Of a stretch of DNA of 64,000 nt, positions 1 through 9,218 are shown one piece after another. The notes under the pieces were generated by a model that ran no database searches, was not told where the DNA came from, and was given only the letters and a program-made list of their open reading frames with translations. The stretch's first letter is position 1. Each line of letters begins with the position of its first letter. The position numbers and the translations under genes are program-made. Source of the stretch: Phycisphaerales bacterium (GTDB taxonomy: Bacteria; Planctomycetota; Phycisphaerae; Phycisphaerales; SM1A02); contig JAQWNP010000002.1 of NCBI GenBank assembly GCA_029268515.1, positions 1 through 64,000 of the forward strand. The letters run 5' to 3'.

Positions 1-1746
1 GATGTACTCCAGCGCCGGCTCAAGCGTGATGTCGCGAGAGGCTTTCAGGACGACCGTCGCTTCCTTGTTTGCCTCGCGTACATTCGAGAAGGCCTTGCCC
101 TTGACGATGTTGACGCCAAGATCGCTGTCGCGAGCATTCTCGCCCACGATTTGGCCTGCATAAATAACATCCTGTGGCTCGACAAACAGAACGCCGCGTT
201 GACTGAGACTGAGCATTGAATAGGTCGTCGCCTGCCCGTCCGCCGTCGCCACCATCACGCCGTTCTGGCGACGATAGAGCGTCGCCCGAATAGGCGCATA
301 CCGCTGAAAACAGTGATACATCACTGCTTCACCGCCTGTAGCAGTAAGCATATGGCTACGAAGACCAATCAACCCACGCGCAGGAATCTCGGCTTCGATG
401 TGCATGCGATTACCCCGCTGCTCAAGGGTCTGCACTTCACCACCACGCGCACCGAGCAATTCCATAGCCGGGCCGACGTGATCTTGGTCAACATCAATCG
501 TCAATAGCTCGATCGGTTCACTTCGCACACCATCAATCACCTTCTCAATAACCTGCGGACGGCCAACAGTGAGTTCGTACCCTTCGCGGCGCATGTTCTC
601 GAGCAGAATGCCGAGGTGCAAAAGCCCTCGTCCCGATACTTGGAACTCGTCGGCCGTCTTGCCTGGCTCCACTCGCAATGCCAGATTGCTGCGAAGTTCT
701 CGCTGCAAACGTTCATCAATCTGACGACTTGTGACAAACTTGCCGCTGCGTCCAGCATTGGGCGAATCGTTGATGCGAAAGAGCATATGAAGCGTCGGTT
801 CATCTACGGCAATTCTGGCGATTGGATTGGGCTGCTCTGGACAGGCAATGGTGTCGCCGATTTCAAAGTCGCCAATGCCTTCTACCGCACAAAGATCTCC
901 AACCGACACAATCTCGGCAGGCGCCTTACCGAGATCCTTGAATCGATACACCTTGAGTGCTCTCGCCATCCGATTCTTGCTCTCATGGCAGATCGTTACA
1001 GCTTGACCTGCCGTGATCGCACCTGCAAAGATTCGGCCAATGGCAATACGACCCGCGTACGGCGAGTAGTCCTGACTTGCGATCAGCATCTGCAGCGGCA
1101 CATCGGCATAGCCCACGGGCGATGGGATATGTTCCATCACCGCATCAAGAACTGGCTTCATATCGCCTTTGTGCACGCCCTCTTCGAGATTCGACCACCC
1201 ATCGCGGCCTGAGGCATAAATGACCGGAAAGTCGAGCCGCTCATCGCTCGCTCCAAGTGCGACAAGTAAATCAAAAACCTCGGTGATCACATCATCAGGC
1301 CTCGCGTTGGGGCGATCACATTTGTTAATCACAACGATGATTGGATGATCAAGTTCAAGTGCCTTACCGAGCACAAATCGTGTTTGGGGCATCGGTCCTT
1401 CAAAAGCATCGACGAGCAACAACACACCGTCGGCCATCTTCAGTACACGCTCGACCTCGCCGCCAAAGTCGGCATGCCCCGGAGTGTCAATAATGTTGAT
1501 ACGACAAGTCGAACCTGCCTGAGCACCATGTTGCGGCCGATAGGTCACAGCGCAATTCTTGGACGTGATCGTGATCCCCCGCTCCTTCTCAAGCGGATCT
1601 GAGTCGAGAATGCAATCGGCTTCGTCGCGATTCAACTGCATCGAACCACAATAGGCGAGGATTGAATCGACCAGGGTGGTCTTGCCGTGATCGACATGGG
1701 CAATGATCGCGACGTTTCTGAGATTTGGGTCGGCGGTGTGCAGCAT
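1..1746 (-). CDS. typA: Ribosome-associated GTPase TypA/BipA (3' end outside window)
   Basis: Translational GTPase of the TypA/BipA family, which binds the ribosome and helps large-subunit assembly and stress or cold adaptation. Reading leftward from the ATG at 1746, the GTPase motifs are plain: HVDHGKTT at residues 17-24 (G1), ERGITI at 55-60 (G2) and DTPGH at 87-91 (G3), followed by an NKCD-type G4. The later EF-G-like part contains ARGLIGLRS, typical of the TypA C-terminal half. 582 codons are present and the frame is still open at base 1, ending in EPALEYI; TypA proteins normally continue about 25 residues further, so only the tail is missing. The gene is divergent from the ABC-F gene with 73 bp between the two starts. 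Confidence 0.95.
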   Translation of the reverse strand, partial: MLHTADPNLRNVAIIAHVDHGKTTLVDSILAYCGSMQLNRDEADCILDSDPLEKERGITITSKNCAVTYRPQHGAQAGSTCRINIIDTPGHADFGGEVERVLKMADGVLLLVDAFEGPMPQTRFVLGKALELDHPIIVVINKCDRPNARPDDVITEVFDLLVALGASDERLDFPVIYASGRDGWSNLEEGVHKGDMKPVLDAVMEHIPSPVGYADVPLQMLIASQDYSPYAGRIAIGRIFAGAITAGQAVTICHESKNRMARALKVYRFKDLGKAPAEIVSVGDLCAVEGIGDFEIGDTIACPEQPNPIARIAVDEPTLHMLFRINDSPNAGRSGKFVTSRQIDERLQRELRSNLALRVEPGKTADEFQVSGRGLLHLGILLENMRREGYELTVGRPQVIEKVIDGVRSEPIELLTIDVDQDHVGPAMELLGARGGEVQTLEQRGNRMHIEAEIPARGLIGLRSHMLTATGGEAVMYHCFQRYAPIRATLYRRQNGVMVATADGQATTYSMLSLSQRGVLFVEPQDVIYAGQIVGENARDSDLGVNIVKGKAFSNVREANKEATVVLKASRDITLEPALEYI

Positions 1747-1805
1747 GAGTAGCGTGAATCCAAAGGGGAAGCCGAGCATTGTACGATGAACCAGCCTAGA
1801 TCCGA

Positions 1806-1811
1806 TAGAAT
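1806..1811 (+). promoter_or_regulatory. Putative -10 hexamer for a leaderless ABC-F mRNA
   Basis: TAGAAT lies 8 nt before the ATG at 1820 and there is no Shine-Dalgarno. Transcription starting about 7 nt after this hexamer would begin almost at the start codon. No good -35 is visible at 16-18 nt. One of a repeated pattern in this window. Confidence 0.4.
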
Positions 1812-1819
1812 TTCCACCT

Positions 1820-3625
1820 ATGGCCGACCTGCTTTCTGCCCGCGATCTATCTAAATCACACCCCGCTGCAACCCTCTTTGAAGGGGTAAGCATCACTATT
1901 GGGGAGCGGGCCCGCACCGGCCTCATTGGCCCCAATGGCGCAGGAAAGACAACCTTGGTCCGCATCCTTGCAGGACTTGAGGAACCGGATGAAGGCACTG
2001 TGTCCCGGCGAAAGTCGATGCGTGCTGCCTATGTCGAGCAGAGTGATCTCTACGAGGATGGCGACACCCCGCTTTCAGTCGCTACAGCGGCCATGGAGCG
2101 TGCTGCAGACCCTCGCCTTGACAGTGAGACTCGGGCCAGTATTGCGCTGTCGAAACTGGGATTTGAGAACTTTGAGCGGCCTGTTTCCGAACTTTCCGGC
2201 GGATGGAAAAAACGGCTTTCCATTGCGTGCGCCGTTGGCCTTGAGCCAGACCTCTTGATGCTGGACGAACCGACGAATCATCTGGATCTTGAAGGCGTAT
2301 TGTGGCTGGAGTCATTTGCTCGGACCACACCAATCGCGATGATTTTTATCACGCATGATCGGCAATTTCTCGAGAACGTAGCGAATCGAATCATCGAACT
2401 TTCGCCCGCCTATCCAGGTGGCATGTTTGAGGCAACGGGCAACTACACCGAATTTCTCAATCGCAAGCATGCGTTCTTGGATGCCCAGGCAGCCGAAGAA
2501 TCGGCACTTGCAAACAAGGTTCGACGAGACACGGCGTGGCTACGTCAAGGCATTCAAGGTCGGCAAACCCGGAATAAAACGCAGGTGGCAGCAGCAGCAG
2601 ATCGTCGCGGAGAATTAAAGGCCACCAAAGATCGCAACATCGCGCCAACTCGAACGACGACCATTGACTTTCAGGCCACTGAGCGAAAGACGAATCGATT
2701 GCTTGCATTGCACAGTGTCGCAATGTCAATGGGTGGAAAGCGGCTCTTTCATGATCTTGATCTGGTGCTCACGCCCGGACGTAGGCTCGGGGTTCTTGGT
2801 GTCAACGGCGCAGGGAAGACGACGCTTCTGAGATTGATGAATGGCGAAATTGAGCCTGACAGCGGAACGATCAAACGTGCAGTCGATCTTCGCATCGTGA
2901 CATTTAGCCAACACCGCGGAACGCTCGATCGGACACAAACACTGCAAGAAGCGCTCTGCCCGGTCGGTGACATGATCGAGTACCGCGGCAAACAAGTCCA
3001 TGTCACAGGATGGGCACAACGATTTCTCTTCGAAGCTGATCAACTCGCAACATTGGTGGCCAATCTCTCGGGCGGCGAACAGGCTCGACTATTAATTGCC
3101 AATCTCATGCTTGAACCTGCAGACATCTTGCTGCTCGATGAACCGACGAACGATCTTGACATCCCCTCGCTGGAGGTTCTAGAGAGCGCGTTGTTGGAAT
3201 TTCCCGGTGCCATTGCCCTGGTAACGCATGACCGATTCATGTTGGATCGTATTGCTACGGAGTTCGTCGGTCTTGATGACGAAGGTGGAATCAAAGAGTT
3301 TCAAACCTGCGAACAATGGTACGCACATAGGAAGGCGATGCGTCATTCTAAAACTGTGGTTCAATCAGCAAAGAAGAACGCTGTTCCCATGGCCGCAGCC
3401 AAAAAGTCCAAACGAAAGCGTACCTACAACGATGAACGTGAATACAAGCAGATGGAAAAAGTCATTCTCGAAGCTGAGGAGCGTCTAGAAGCCCTCAAGG
3501 CCGACGCTGAAGCCAATACACAGCATGCTTGCGCTAGGGAGATATTCCAATCGCTCTCGGATACGCAGGAACACGTCAAGAAGTTGTACGCTCGCTGGGC
3601 CGAGCTTGAAGCGATGGCAGACTAA
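1820..3625 (+). CDS. uup: ABC-F family ATPase, Uup-like
   Basis: Soluble protein with two ABC ATPase domains and no membrane segments, the architecture of ABC-F translation factors that act at the ribosomal E site. Domain 1 has Walker A GPNGAGKT at about 37-44, signature LSGGWKKR near 144 and Walker B LLMLDEPTNHLD. Domain 2 has GVNGAGKT near 329-336, LSGGEQAR near 416 and LLLDEPTNDLD. After about residue 530 there is a Lys-rich segment (KKSKRKRTYNDERE) and a Glu/Lys-rich coiled coil, matching the Uup C-terminal domain rather than EttA. At 601 aa it is close to the usual Uup length (about 635). Uup family proteins have also been linked to DNA binding and transposon excision, so the exact role is not fixed by sequence. 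Confidence 0.88.
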   Translation: MADLLSARDLSKSHPAATLFEGVSITIGERARTGLIGPNGAGKTTLVRILAGLEEPDEGTVSRRKSMRAAYVEQSDLYEDGDTPLSVATAAMERAADPRLDSETRASIALSKLGFENFERPVSELSGGWKKRLSIACAVGLEPDLLMLDEPTNHLDLEGVLWLESFARTTPIAMIFITHDRQFLENVANRIIELSPAYPGGMFEATGNYTEFLNRKHAFLDAQAAEESALANKVRRDTAWLRQGIQGRQTRNKTQVAAAADRRGELKATKDRNIAPTRTTTIDFQATERKTNRLLALHSVAMSMGGKRLFHDLDLVLTPGRRLGVLGVNGAGKTTLLRLMNGEIEPDSGTIKRAVDLRIVTFSQHRGTLDRTQTLQEALCPVGDMIEYRGKQVHVTGWAQRFLFEADQLATLVANLSGGEQARLLIANLMLEPADILLLDEPTNDLDIPSLEVLESALLEFPGAIALVTHDRFMLDRIATEFVGLDDEGGIKEFQTCEQWYAHRKAMRHSKTVVQSAKKNAVPMAAAKKSKRKRTYNDEREYKQMEKVILEAEERLEALKADAEANTQHACAREIFQSLSDTQEHVKKLYARWAELEAMAD

Positions 3626-3664
3626 TTCGTTACGCCGGCCCTCGGCGGTATCATCAGTATTGCT

Positions 3665-4123
3665 ATGACAAAGGTCAAAAAATCACATATGGACGACGGT
3701 ACATTTCATTACATCGTCCGCGGCATCATCCGAGATGGTGATCACGTGCTGCTCGTGAAGCAACGTGGTGGCAACTACACATTTCTACTCGGCGGGCATA
3801 TTGATTTTGGCGAGCCAGCGGAGGTTGCCTTGGCCCGCGAGCTGAAAGAAGAGATTGGTATTGATGCCACCGTGCAGTCATTTGTAGGCGCCATCGAGAA
3901 TGGCTGGGGCGACGAGTGTGAAATCTCTCTGGTCTTTGACGTTGACACGCCCACGCTCCGCTCTGATCAGACGCCCAAACCAGCGTCTCCCGCCGAGGAG
4001 CACTTGGAGTTTCTCTGGGTGGAAGTTGGCGAACTTTCGAACCACAACCTGCTGCCCACGCCACTGGTGGAGTGGCTCCAAGAACCCGACAAAGCAGGCT
4101 GGGCGTCAACGCTGGCCGACTAG
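3665..4123 (+). CDS. NUDIX hydrolase
   Basis: Hydrolase of nucleoside diphosphates linked to another moiety. A complete Nudix box GX5EX7REUXEEXGU runs from G44 to I66 (GGHIDFGE, then RELKEEIGI), so the metal-binding Glu residues are present. The 152-aa protein is a single domain; residues 18-35 give the first beta strands (RGIIRDGDHVLLVKQ). Substrate cannot be told from sequence. The ATG at 3665 is preceded by TATCAT (3649-3654) and no Shine-Dalgarno; an internal ATG at 3689 is an alternative start. It lies 39 bp downstream of the ABC-F gene on the same strand but may have its own promoter. Confidence 0.9.
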   Translation: MTKVKKSHMDDGTFHYIVRGIIRDGDHVLLVKQRGGNYTFLLGGHIDFGEPAEVALARELKEEIGIDATVQSFVGAIENGWGDECEISLVFDVDTPTLRSDQTPKPASPAEEHLEFLWVEVGELSNHNLLPTPLVEWLQEPDKAGWASTLAD

Positions 4124-4255
4124 GCTGTGAAGATTCTATGGCGCGCGTACGGGCAGAATTTCTACCGGGGCATCATCAAGCGCCGCTCTCGCAACTCTAC
4201 ACCGCGCTCGAAGCCCTGATACCAGCCCGCCCCTTGAACAAACTACAGTGCGACG

Positions 4256-7099
4256 ATGCACCTCCTGCTCGCCACACTGTGCCTGACCATCGCCTTCGGC
4301 CCAGCCGATACGCGACTACATGTGCTTTTTCTTGGTGACCGCGCCTATCACCAACCTGAAGTTCGCCTGAACGATGTCTGGGGGCCACTCGCCCGCCAAG
4401 GAATTGTGTTTGACTGGGAAGATGATCTCGACGCGATCACGCCTGCGGTACTTGACCGCTACGACTGCGTCGTCATGTACGCCAACCACCCGGCCCAGTC
4501 AGTCGAACCGGCGGCCTTCTCTGAATCGCTCGACGCCTACATCCGCGCGGGCGGTGGCTTTGCGGCCCTGCACTGCACGAGCGGCTGCTTCATGGAATCG
4601 CCCAGTTGGATCTCACTCATTGGCGCTCGCTTTCAATCGCACGGTTCAGAAGTCTTTTCACAAGATGTCGTAGACGAATCACACCCGATCACTCGGGGCT
4701 GGACACCGTTTGAAACATGGGACGAGACATATGTTCAAGAACATATTGACGACGATCGCACACTCTTGACCACACGTGGCGACGAGCCATGGTGCTGGAC
4801 ACGAGCCCATGGAAATGGACGCATCTTCTACACGGCATCAGGGCATGACCACCGCACCTGGACGCACCCGGGCTGGGTCGACCATCTCGAGCGGGCGATT
4901 GTCTGGGCCGCTGGCCCCCTCGCCGCCTCCCGCCACAGCCAGTTCAAGCCCGTGGAGTTTGACTTTGAGCCACATGACTGGGTGCCCAACTACGAATCGC
5001 ATGACCCGCCGATGCCATTCCAACTGGCATCCACGCCCGAGCAAGCCACGGCGGCGCTCATCCCCGCCGCAGGCTTTCACGCCGAACTCTTTGCGAGCGA
5101 GCCACTGATCGTCAATCCGGTCGCCATGACGTGGGACGAGCGTGGTCGGTGCTGGCTCATCGAGTCACCCGACTATCCCAATGACACGCGAGATAATGGT
5201 GTCGGCACCGATCGCATCAGTGTGCTCGAAGACACCGATGGCGATGGCATGGCCGACTCAAAAACAGTATTTGCCGAGAACCTCAATATCCCCACGGGCC
5301 TGCTCAAAGTCACTGGTGGCTTGATCGTGGCGTCACCGCCACACCTCCTCTTCTACGAAGATGTTGATTGCGACGACCAAGCCGATCGACGCGCCACCCT
5401 GCTCACTGGCTTCGGTACGTGGGATACCCACGCCGGCCCCTCGAATCTCGCTTGGGGGCCCGACAACAACGTCTGGGGCGCTATTGGATACGCCGGATAC
5501 AAGAGCGAAGACAGCCCTACATTCGCATCAGGACTCTGGCGATCGGATCAGGCCAAGTTGCATCCCGAGTTTGTAGCGCAGTTCACCAACAACACATGGG
5601 GGCTCGGCCTCCGCAGCGACGGCGAAGTATTTGGCTCAACGGCCAATGGCGCACCATCCTTCTTTGTCGGCGCGGCGAAGCCCGATCTTGCGGCGAGCCT
5701 GCCGCAGCACCCGGGCGCGGAAATCGTGGCCGATAGCACGATCGTGCATGCAGCGCTTCCTCAATTGCAACAAGGTGACTTCATGGGCCAGTTCACAGCA
5801 GCAGCTGGCCACGCATTTGCAACCGGGACACAAGTGCCAGCCCACTGGCCTGAACGCATGGCCTTCATTGCCGAACCAACGGCGCATCTTGTTGGCCGAC
5901 AAGAAGTCTACCCAGAAAAATCTGGCTTTCGGACACGCGATTGTTTCAATCTTGTCGCGTCCACCGATGAATGGTTCTGCCCGGTGCAAGCCGAAGTCGG
6001 CCCAGATGGCGCCATCTGGATTGCAGACCTCGCACAGTTCATCATCCTGCATAATCTGCCAGGAAATCCAGAGCGAGGCCTCCCGGACATTAACTATGGA
6101 CCGGGCAACGCCCACCTCAACCCACTACGCGACCGAACACATGGGCGAATCTATCGGCTGGTCTCAAGCGACTCCACGCAAACGCCAGACCTCTCTGATG
6201 CCACTGCCGAGCAGCTCATCGCCGCACTGTCGAGCGACAACCGTTTCTGGCGCACAACTGCAAGGCGACTCCTTGTCGAGGGCATGTATGCCGAGGCTGG
6301 GCCATTACTCCATGAACTTGCTCGCGGGGAACACGACTTCGCCGCCGCTGAGGCCATCCGGACACTGCACGGCCTTGGCATGCTCGGTGGGCGAGTCGCA
6401 ACGACAACGCTCGCGGAGGCACTCCGCGCCACCAGACCAGCCACTCGGCATGCAGCATTGGCTTCGCTTCCACGAAGCGAGGCGTCATCAATACTCCTGT
6501 TAGAAGCAGGCATCTTCGAACACTCGAATGCTGCGACCCGCCGCCACGCCTACCTCGCCGCCTCACGCCTGCCGGAGTCTGATGCGATGGGCGCAGCGAT
6601 CGCCGGGCGTGCACTCAGCGAGGCACAAGGCGATCCCTGGATAACGCTCTCGCTCACTGCCGCCGCCGCTGCACACCCCAACGCATTTGTGGCTGCGACA
6701 GCCCCGCTGCTCACCGGCCCTAACCAATCCACTGATCTCCTCGCCATGGTCGAACTTGCCCGCGCAAAGGCCGACGGGTCGCTCACAACGCCGAGCCAAC
6801 GAACACTGAGTCTCAAAGGTGGCCGCATCGCCGAGGGCGAGCGAGTCTTTCGCACCAACACTATTGCAGCCTGCTTTCGCTGCCACAGTTTGGATGGTTC
6901 AGGAACTGGCGTCGGACCAGATCTATCTACTGTTGGCGGACGGCTCAGTAAGGAACAACTTCTTGAGTCGATCCTCAGCCCCAACGCAGCGTTGGCAGAA
7001 GGATGGATAGCGCCAGCCTCGGCAATGCCCGCCTTGGCGGCATTCCTCTCAGATGACGAACTACGCGACATCGTTGCGTTTCTCTCGGCCCAACAATAG
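4256..7099 (+). CDS. PVC-type multidomain protein: ThuA, propeller dehydrogenase, HEAT, cytochrome c
   Basis: Large secreted oxidoreductase-like protein of a kind expanded in Planctomycetota and Verrucomicrobiota. A signal peptide (MHLLLATLCLTIAFG) is followed by a ThuA-like glutamine-amidotransferase fold (about 22-225; GGGFAALHC, TWDETYV), a membrane-bound-dehydrogenase-type beta-propeller (about 265-640; ESPDYPND, VLEDTDGDGMAD), alpha-helical HEAT-like repeats (about 655-850) and a C-terminal heme domain with CFRCH at 873-877 and a candidate axial Met at 924. The cytochrome segment is of the PVC heme-binding type. Such proteins are thought to oxidise sugars or sugar derivatives and pass electrons to the fused heme; no substrate is shown here. 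TACAGT sits 6 nt before the ATG. The gene stands alone on the plus strand. Confidence 0.87.
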   Translation: MHLLLATLCLTIAFGPADTRLHVLFLGDRAYHQPEVRLNDVWGPLARQGIVFDWEDDLDAITPAVLDRYDCVVMYANHPAQSVEPAAFSESLDAYIRAGGGFAALHCTSGCFMESPSWISLIGARFQSHGSEVFSQDVVDESHPITRGWTPFETWDETYVQEHIDDDRTLLTTRGDEPWCWTRAHGNGRIFYTASGHDHRTWTHPGWVDHLERAIVWAAGPLAASRHSQFKPVEFDFEPHDWVPNYESHDPPMPFQLASTPEQATAALIPAAGFHAELFASEPLIVNPVAMTWDERGRCWLIESPDYPNDTRDNGVGTDRISVLEDTDGDGMADSKTVFAENLNIPTGLLKVTGGLIVASPPHLLFYEDVDCDDQADRRATLLTGFGTWDTHAGPSNLAWGPDNNVWGAIGYAGYKSEDSPTFASGLWRSDQAKLHPEFVAQFTNNTWGLGLRSDGEVFGSTANGAPSFFVGAAKPDLAASLPQHPGAEIVADSTIVHAALPQLQQGDFMGQFTAAAGHAFATGTQVPAHWPERMAFIAEPTAHLVGRQEVYPEKSGFRTRDCFNLVASTDEWFCPVQAEVGPDGAIWIADLAQFIILHNLPGNPERGLPDINYGPGNAHLNPLRDRTHGRIYRLVSSDSTQTPDLSDATAEQLIAALSSDNRFWRTTARRLLVEGMYAEAGPLLHELARGEHDFAAAEAIRTLHGLGMLGGRVATTTLAEALRATRPATRHAALASLPRSEASSILLLEAGIFEHSNAATRRHAYLAASRLPESDAMGAAIAGRALSEAQGDPWITLSLTAAAAAHPNAFVAATAPLLTGPNQSTDLLAMVELARAKADGSLTTPSQRTLSLKGGRIAEGERVFRTNTIAACFRCHSLDGSGTGVGPDLSTVGGRLSKEQLLESILSPNAALAEGWIAPASAMPALAAFLSDDELRDIVAFLSAQQ

Positions 7100-7106
7100 C
7101 TGGGGG

Positions 7107-7592
7107 TCAATTCTCAGCAAGACGCTCAAGAAACTCCACCGTTGCACTGCCAATGCGATCGGCGACTTCTCGATTGTTGGCAAAGCCGTTCATGTTTACA
7201 GTCAACTCTGCGATGCCAACGGTCATATCGCCACGCGTGAGGGTTCCTTGAAGTTCGAGTACTTTCCTCGCGGGCCTGTCGATAGAACGTGTCAGTTCCA
7301 TTGACAATGTCAGATCGGCCGCGCCGCCACCGAACAAGCCTGCCGCTGCAAGTTGTGACTCGATGCTCGATTGCAGCACACTTATATCTTTGGCTTCGAT
7401 CTGAACGCCCAATTTGTTCACGATGAAAACGCTCTGAACTTGCTCGCTAGGTTCGATACCGCCGTTGTATTCGATGAGTTCCATCTTCCCCTTCGGGCCG
7501 ACGATTGTTCCGATGCTTTTTCGGGCCGCCGCAATGCAACCGCCTGCAGTCATAACAAAAACCAACGCCATTAAAAATAAGCACCGACCCAT
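7107..7592 (-). CDS. Hypothetical lipoprotein
   Basis: I do not recognise a family. The 161-aa product begins with a short basic region and a hydrophobic segment ending in TAGGC (Cys19), a weak lipobox, so it is probably a lipoprotein, or otherwise a secreted protein. The rest is a small mixed alpha/beta domain: alternating beta-like stretches (VQSVFIVNKLG, LTLSMELTRSID, KVLELQGTLT) and a C-terminal helix (VADRIGSATVEFLERLA). The layout resembles small periplasmic lipoproteins that help outer-membrane assembly, but that is only an impression. It faces the preceding cytochrome protein tail to tail with 7 bp between stops, and lies downstream of the beta-helix gene. Confidence 0.7.
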   Translation of the reverse strand: MGRCLFLMALVFVMTAGGCIAAARKSIGTIVGPKGKMELIEYNGGIEPSEQVQSVFIVNKLGVQIEAKDISVLQSSIESQLAAAGLFGGGAADLTLSMELTRSIDRPARKVLELQGTLTRGDMTVGIAELTVNMNGFANNREVADRIGSATVEFLERLAEN

Positions 7593-7642
7593 TGTGTTCT
7601 CTTTCTTAGTTTACATCTCGCCCATGCTCAGATAGCACAGGT

Positions 7643-7661
7643 AATGAATCATCTATTCATT
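7643..7661. other. Small AT-rich hairpin between two minus-strand genes
   Basis: AATGAAT (7643-7649) and ATTCATT (7655-7661) form a perfect 7-bp stem with loop catct. It lies between the stop of the beta-helix gene (7688) and the start of the lipoprotein gene (7592) and lacks a following U-tract, so it may be an mRNA-stability or weak termination structure. Confidence 0.3.
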
Positions 7662-7687
7662 GGCCGGGCCTTCAGAGACATGTAGGG

Positions 7688-9121
7688 TCAGGGGCAGTCG
7701 CCCCAAGCAGAAAGCACGATCAAGATGTCGTCTACACCGACGATGCCGTCATCATCAACATCGGCCGGACATCCATCACACGGACCGAATGAGGATATGA
7801 GTTCGAGCACATCATCAACGCCAACAGTGCCGTCGCCAGTAATGTCGCCTGAGCAGGCCGAACACTCTGGATCTACAACGATCCCACCTATGCTTACAAA
7901 GGCACCATCAATCTGCTCCAACGAGTTGCCGCACAGACGAGTTTCCATCACTGTGCTCGCCGGCCCCTCAAAGAAGTGAAGGCCCCCGCCGCTCTCGCCA
8001 CAAGAGTTGCCACGCAGATCGCAGTTCATCATCGATGGTTCGCTTGCCCGAACAAAGAAGCCGCCACCTCGATCGGAGGCTACGTTATCTTCAAAGAGAC
8101 AGCTATGAAATGTGCCATTGCTCGGAACGTCAGGCTCATGGGCGCCAACACAAGCCACGCCTCCACCATCACGTCCGCAGGTATTCCCACGAAATACGCA
8201 GTTACTCACTGCCGAGTGTGAGTCATACGCGTTGCTCATGCCGCCCCCATCGCCATTGACCTCATTATTCTCGAAGAGGCAATCTGCAATCACGGGGTAG
8301 CAGGGCCCGCCCCCAGTGCCGCTGCCATACACACAGATTCCGCCGCCACTACCAAGCGGATTGCTGGTTTGAAAGTTGCTCACAAACGTGCAGCCTGTAA
8401 CAGTCGGACTACTGCTCGATCGAATGAACATCCCCCCGCCAACATTCAGCGTGTTATTGGCAACAAAGTCGCAGTCGGTAATAATGGCATCGGTCAAGTC
8501 GGTACATGTCATGCCGCCACCCCACGAAGCCACATTGGACTCAAATCGGCAGCGCTCAAATGTTGGTGTTGAGTGCAACGCATACACGCCGCCGCCGTGC
8601 CCCTCCGATGTGTTATTTCGAAACGTGCAGTCGGTAATCGTGGGCGTGCCTCCATTGACACACAAACCTGCGCCACCCCAACTTGCGTTGGTGTCGAAGA
8701 TGCAATTGAGAATGGTTGGTGACGCACTATTTATCAGCATGCCGCCGCCGCAATGGACCATTCCAAAGACCGGATCATTGATAAGTTCTCCCTCCCCATG
8801 AACAATGCGAAACCCATCGAGCACACTCCCTGATCCTTCCTCGGAAGCAAATCGAACAACCGGCCCGCCAAGGCCACTGCCATCAAGAATCGTTGTTTCA
8901 GGACCGTCGCCCATGACCAAGATTGGCTTGCCCAGGAAGTCGAGTTTTTCGTGATAGAAGCCAGGCTCAACCTGCACGGTGTCGCCTGAAGAAGCCGCTT
9001 CGATTGCCAATTGAATCGTTGGATATCCACTTGGTACCTCCAGCACGGACGCCGCCGCAAACGAGCCCACCAAAAGAATTACTGCAATGCCACATCCAAA
9101 ACCCATCAATCGACTCATCAT
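7688..9121 (-). CDS. Secreted right-handed beta-helix protein with dockerin-like C-terminus
   Basis: 477-aa secreted protein. A signal peptide (about residues 1-24) leads to a pectate-lyase-like parallel beta-helix (about 28-400): an opening PTIQLAIEAASSGDTV typical of the NosD/pectate-lyase fold, then many coils of the form G-G-G-(M/V) with short strands (GGGMLINSASPTILNC, GGGVYALHSTPTFERC). The C-terminus has two calcium-loop repeats, GDITGDGTVGVDDVLELI and ADVDDDGIVGVDDILIVL, each followed by a short G/W-containing turn (SSFGPC, SAWGDC), as in type I dockerin-like modules. A catalytic role cannot be read from the sequence; binding or cleaving polysaccharide is the usual guess for such folds. 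The start at 9121 is supported by GAGGAG just upstream. Confidence 0.85.
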   Translation of the reverse strand: MMSRLMGFGCGIAVILLVGSFAAASVLEVPSGYPTIQLAIEAASSGDTVQVEPGFYHEKLDFLGKPILVMGDGPETTILDGSGLGGPVVRFASEEGSGSVLDGFRIVHGEGELINDPVFGMVHCGGGMLINSASPTILNCIFDTNASWGGAGLCVNGGTPTITDCTFRNNTSEGHGGGVYALHSTPTFERCRFESNVASWGGGMTCTDLTDAIITDCDFVANNTLNVGGGMFIRSSSSPTVTGCTFVSNFQTSNPLGSGGGICVYGSGTGGGPCYPVIADCLFENNEVNGDGGGMSNAYDSHSAVSNCVFRGNTCGRDGGGVACVGAHEPDVPSNGTFHSCLFEDNVASDRGGGFFVRASEPSMMNCDLRGNSCGESGGGLHFFEGPASTVMETRLCGNSLEQIDGAFVSIGGIVVDPECSACSGDITGDGTVGVDDVLELISSFGPCDGCPADVDDDGIVGVDDILIVLSAWGDCP

Positions 9122-9218
9122 GAGCTCTCCTCATTCCAGATAGTTGCATCTCATACCGTACCGCATGCGGGGACAATCTCTGCAACAGCAATTCTGGAAT
9201 TGGAGTACACCGAGCATA

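Noticed and set aside
5631-6503. A 290-codon plus-strand frame inside the ThuA/cytochrome gene
   Set aside because: Alternative frame of a gene with clear domains; Ser/His/Arg-rich with no motif.
7688-9121. Calling the beta-helix protein a pectate lyase
   Set aside because: Only the fold is supported; catalytic residues of pectate lyases could not be identified, so a family-level name is used.
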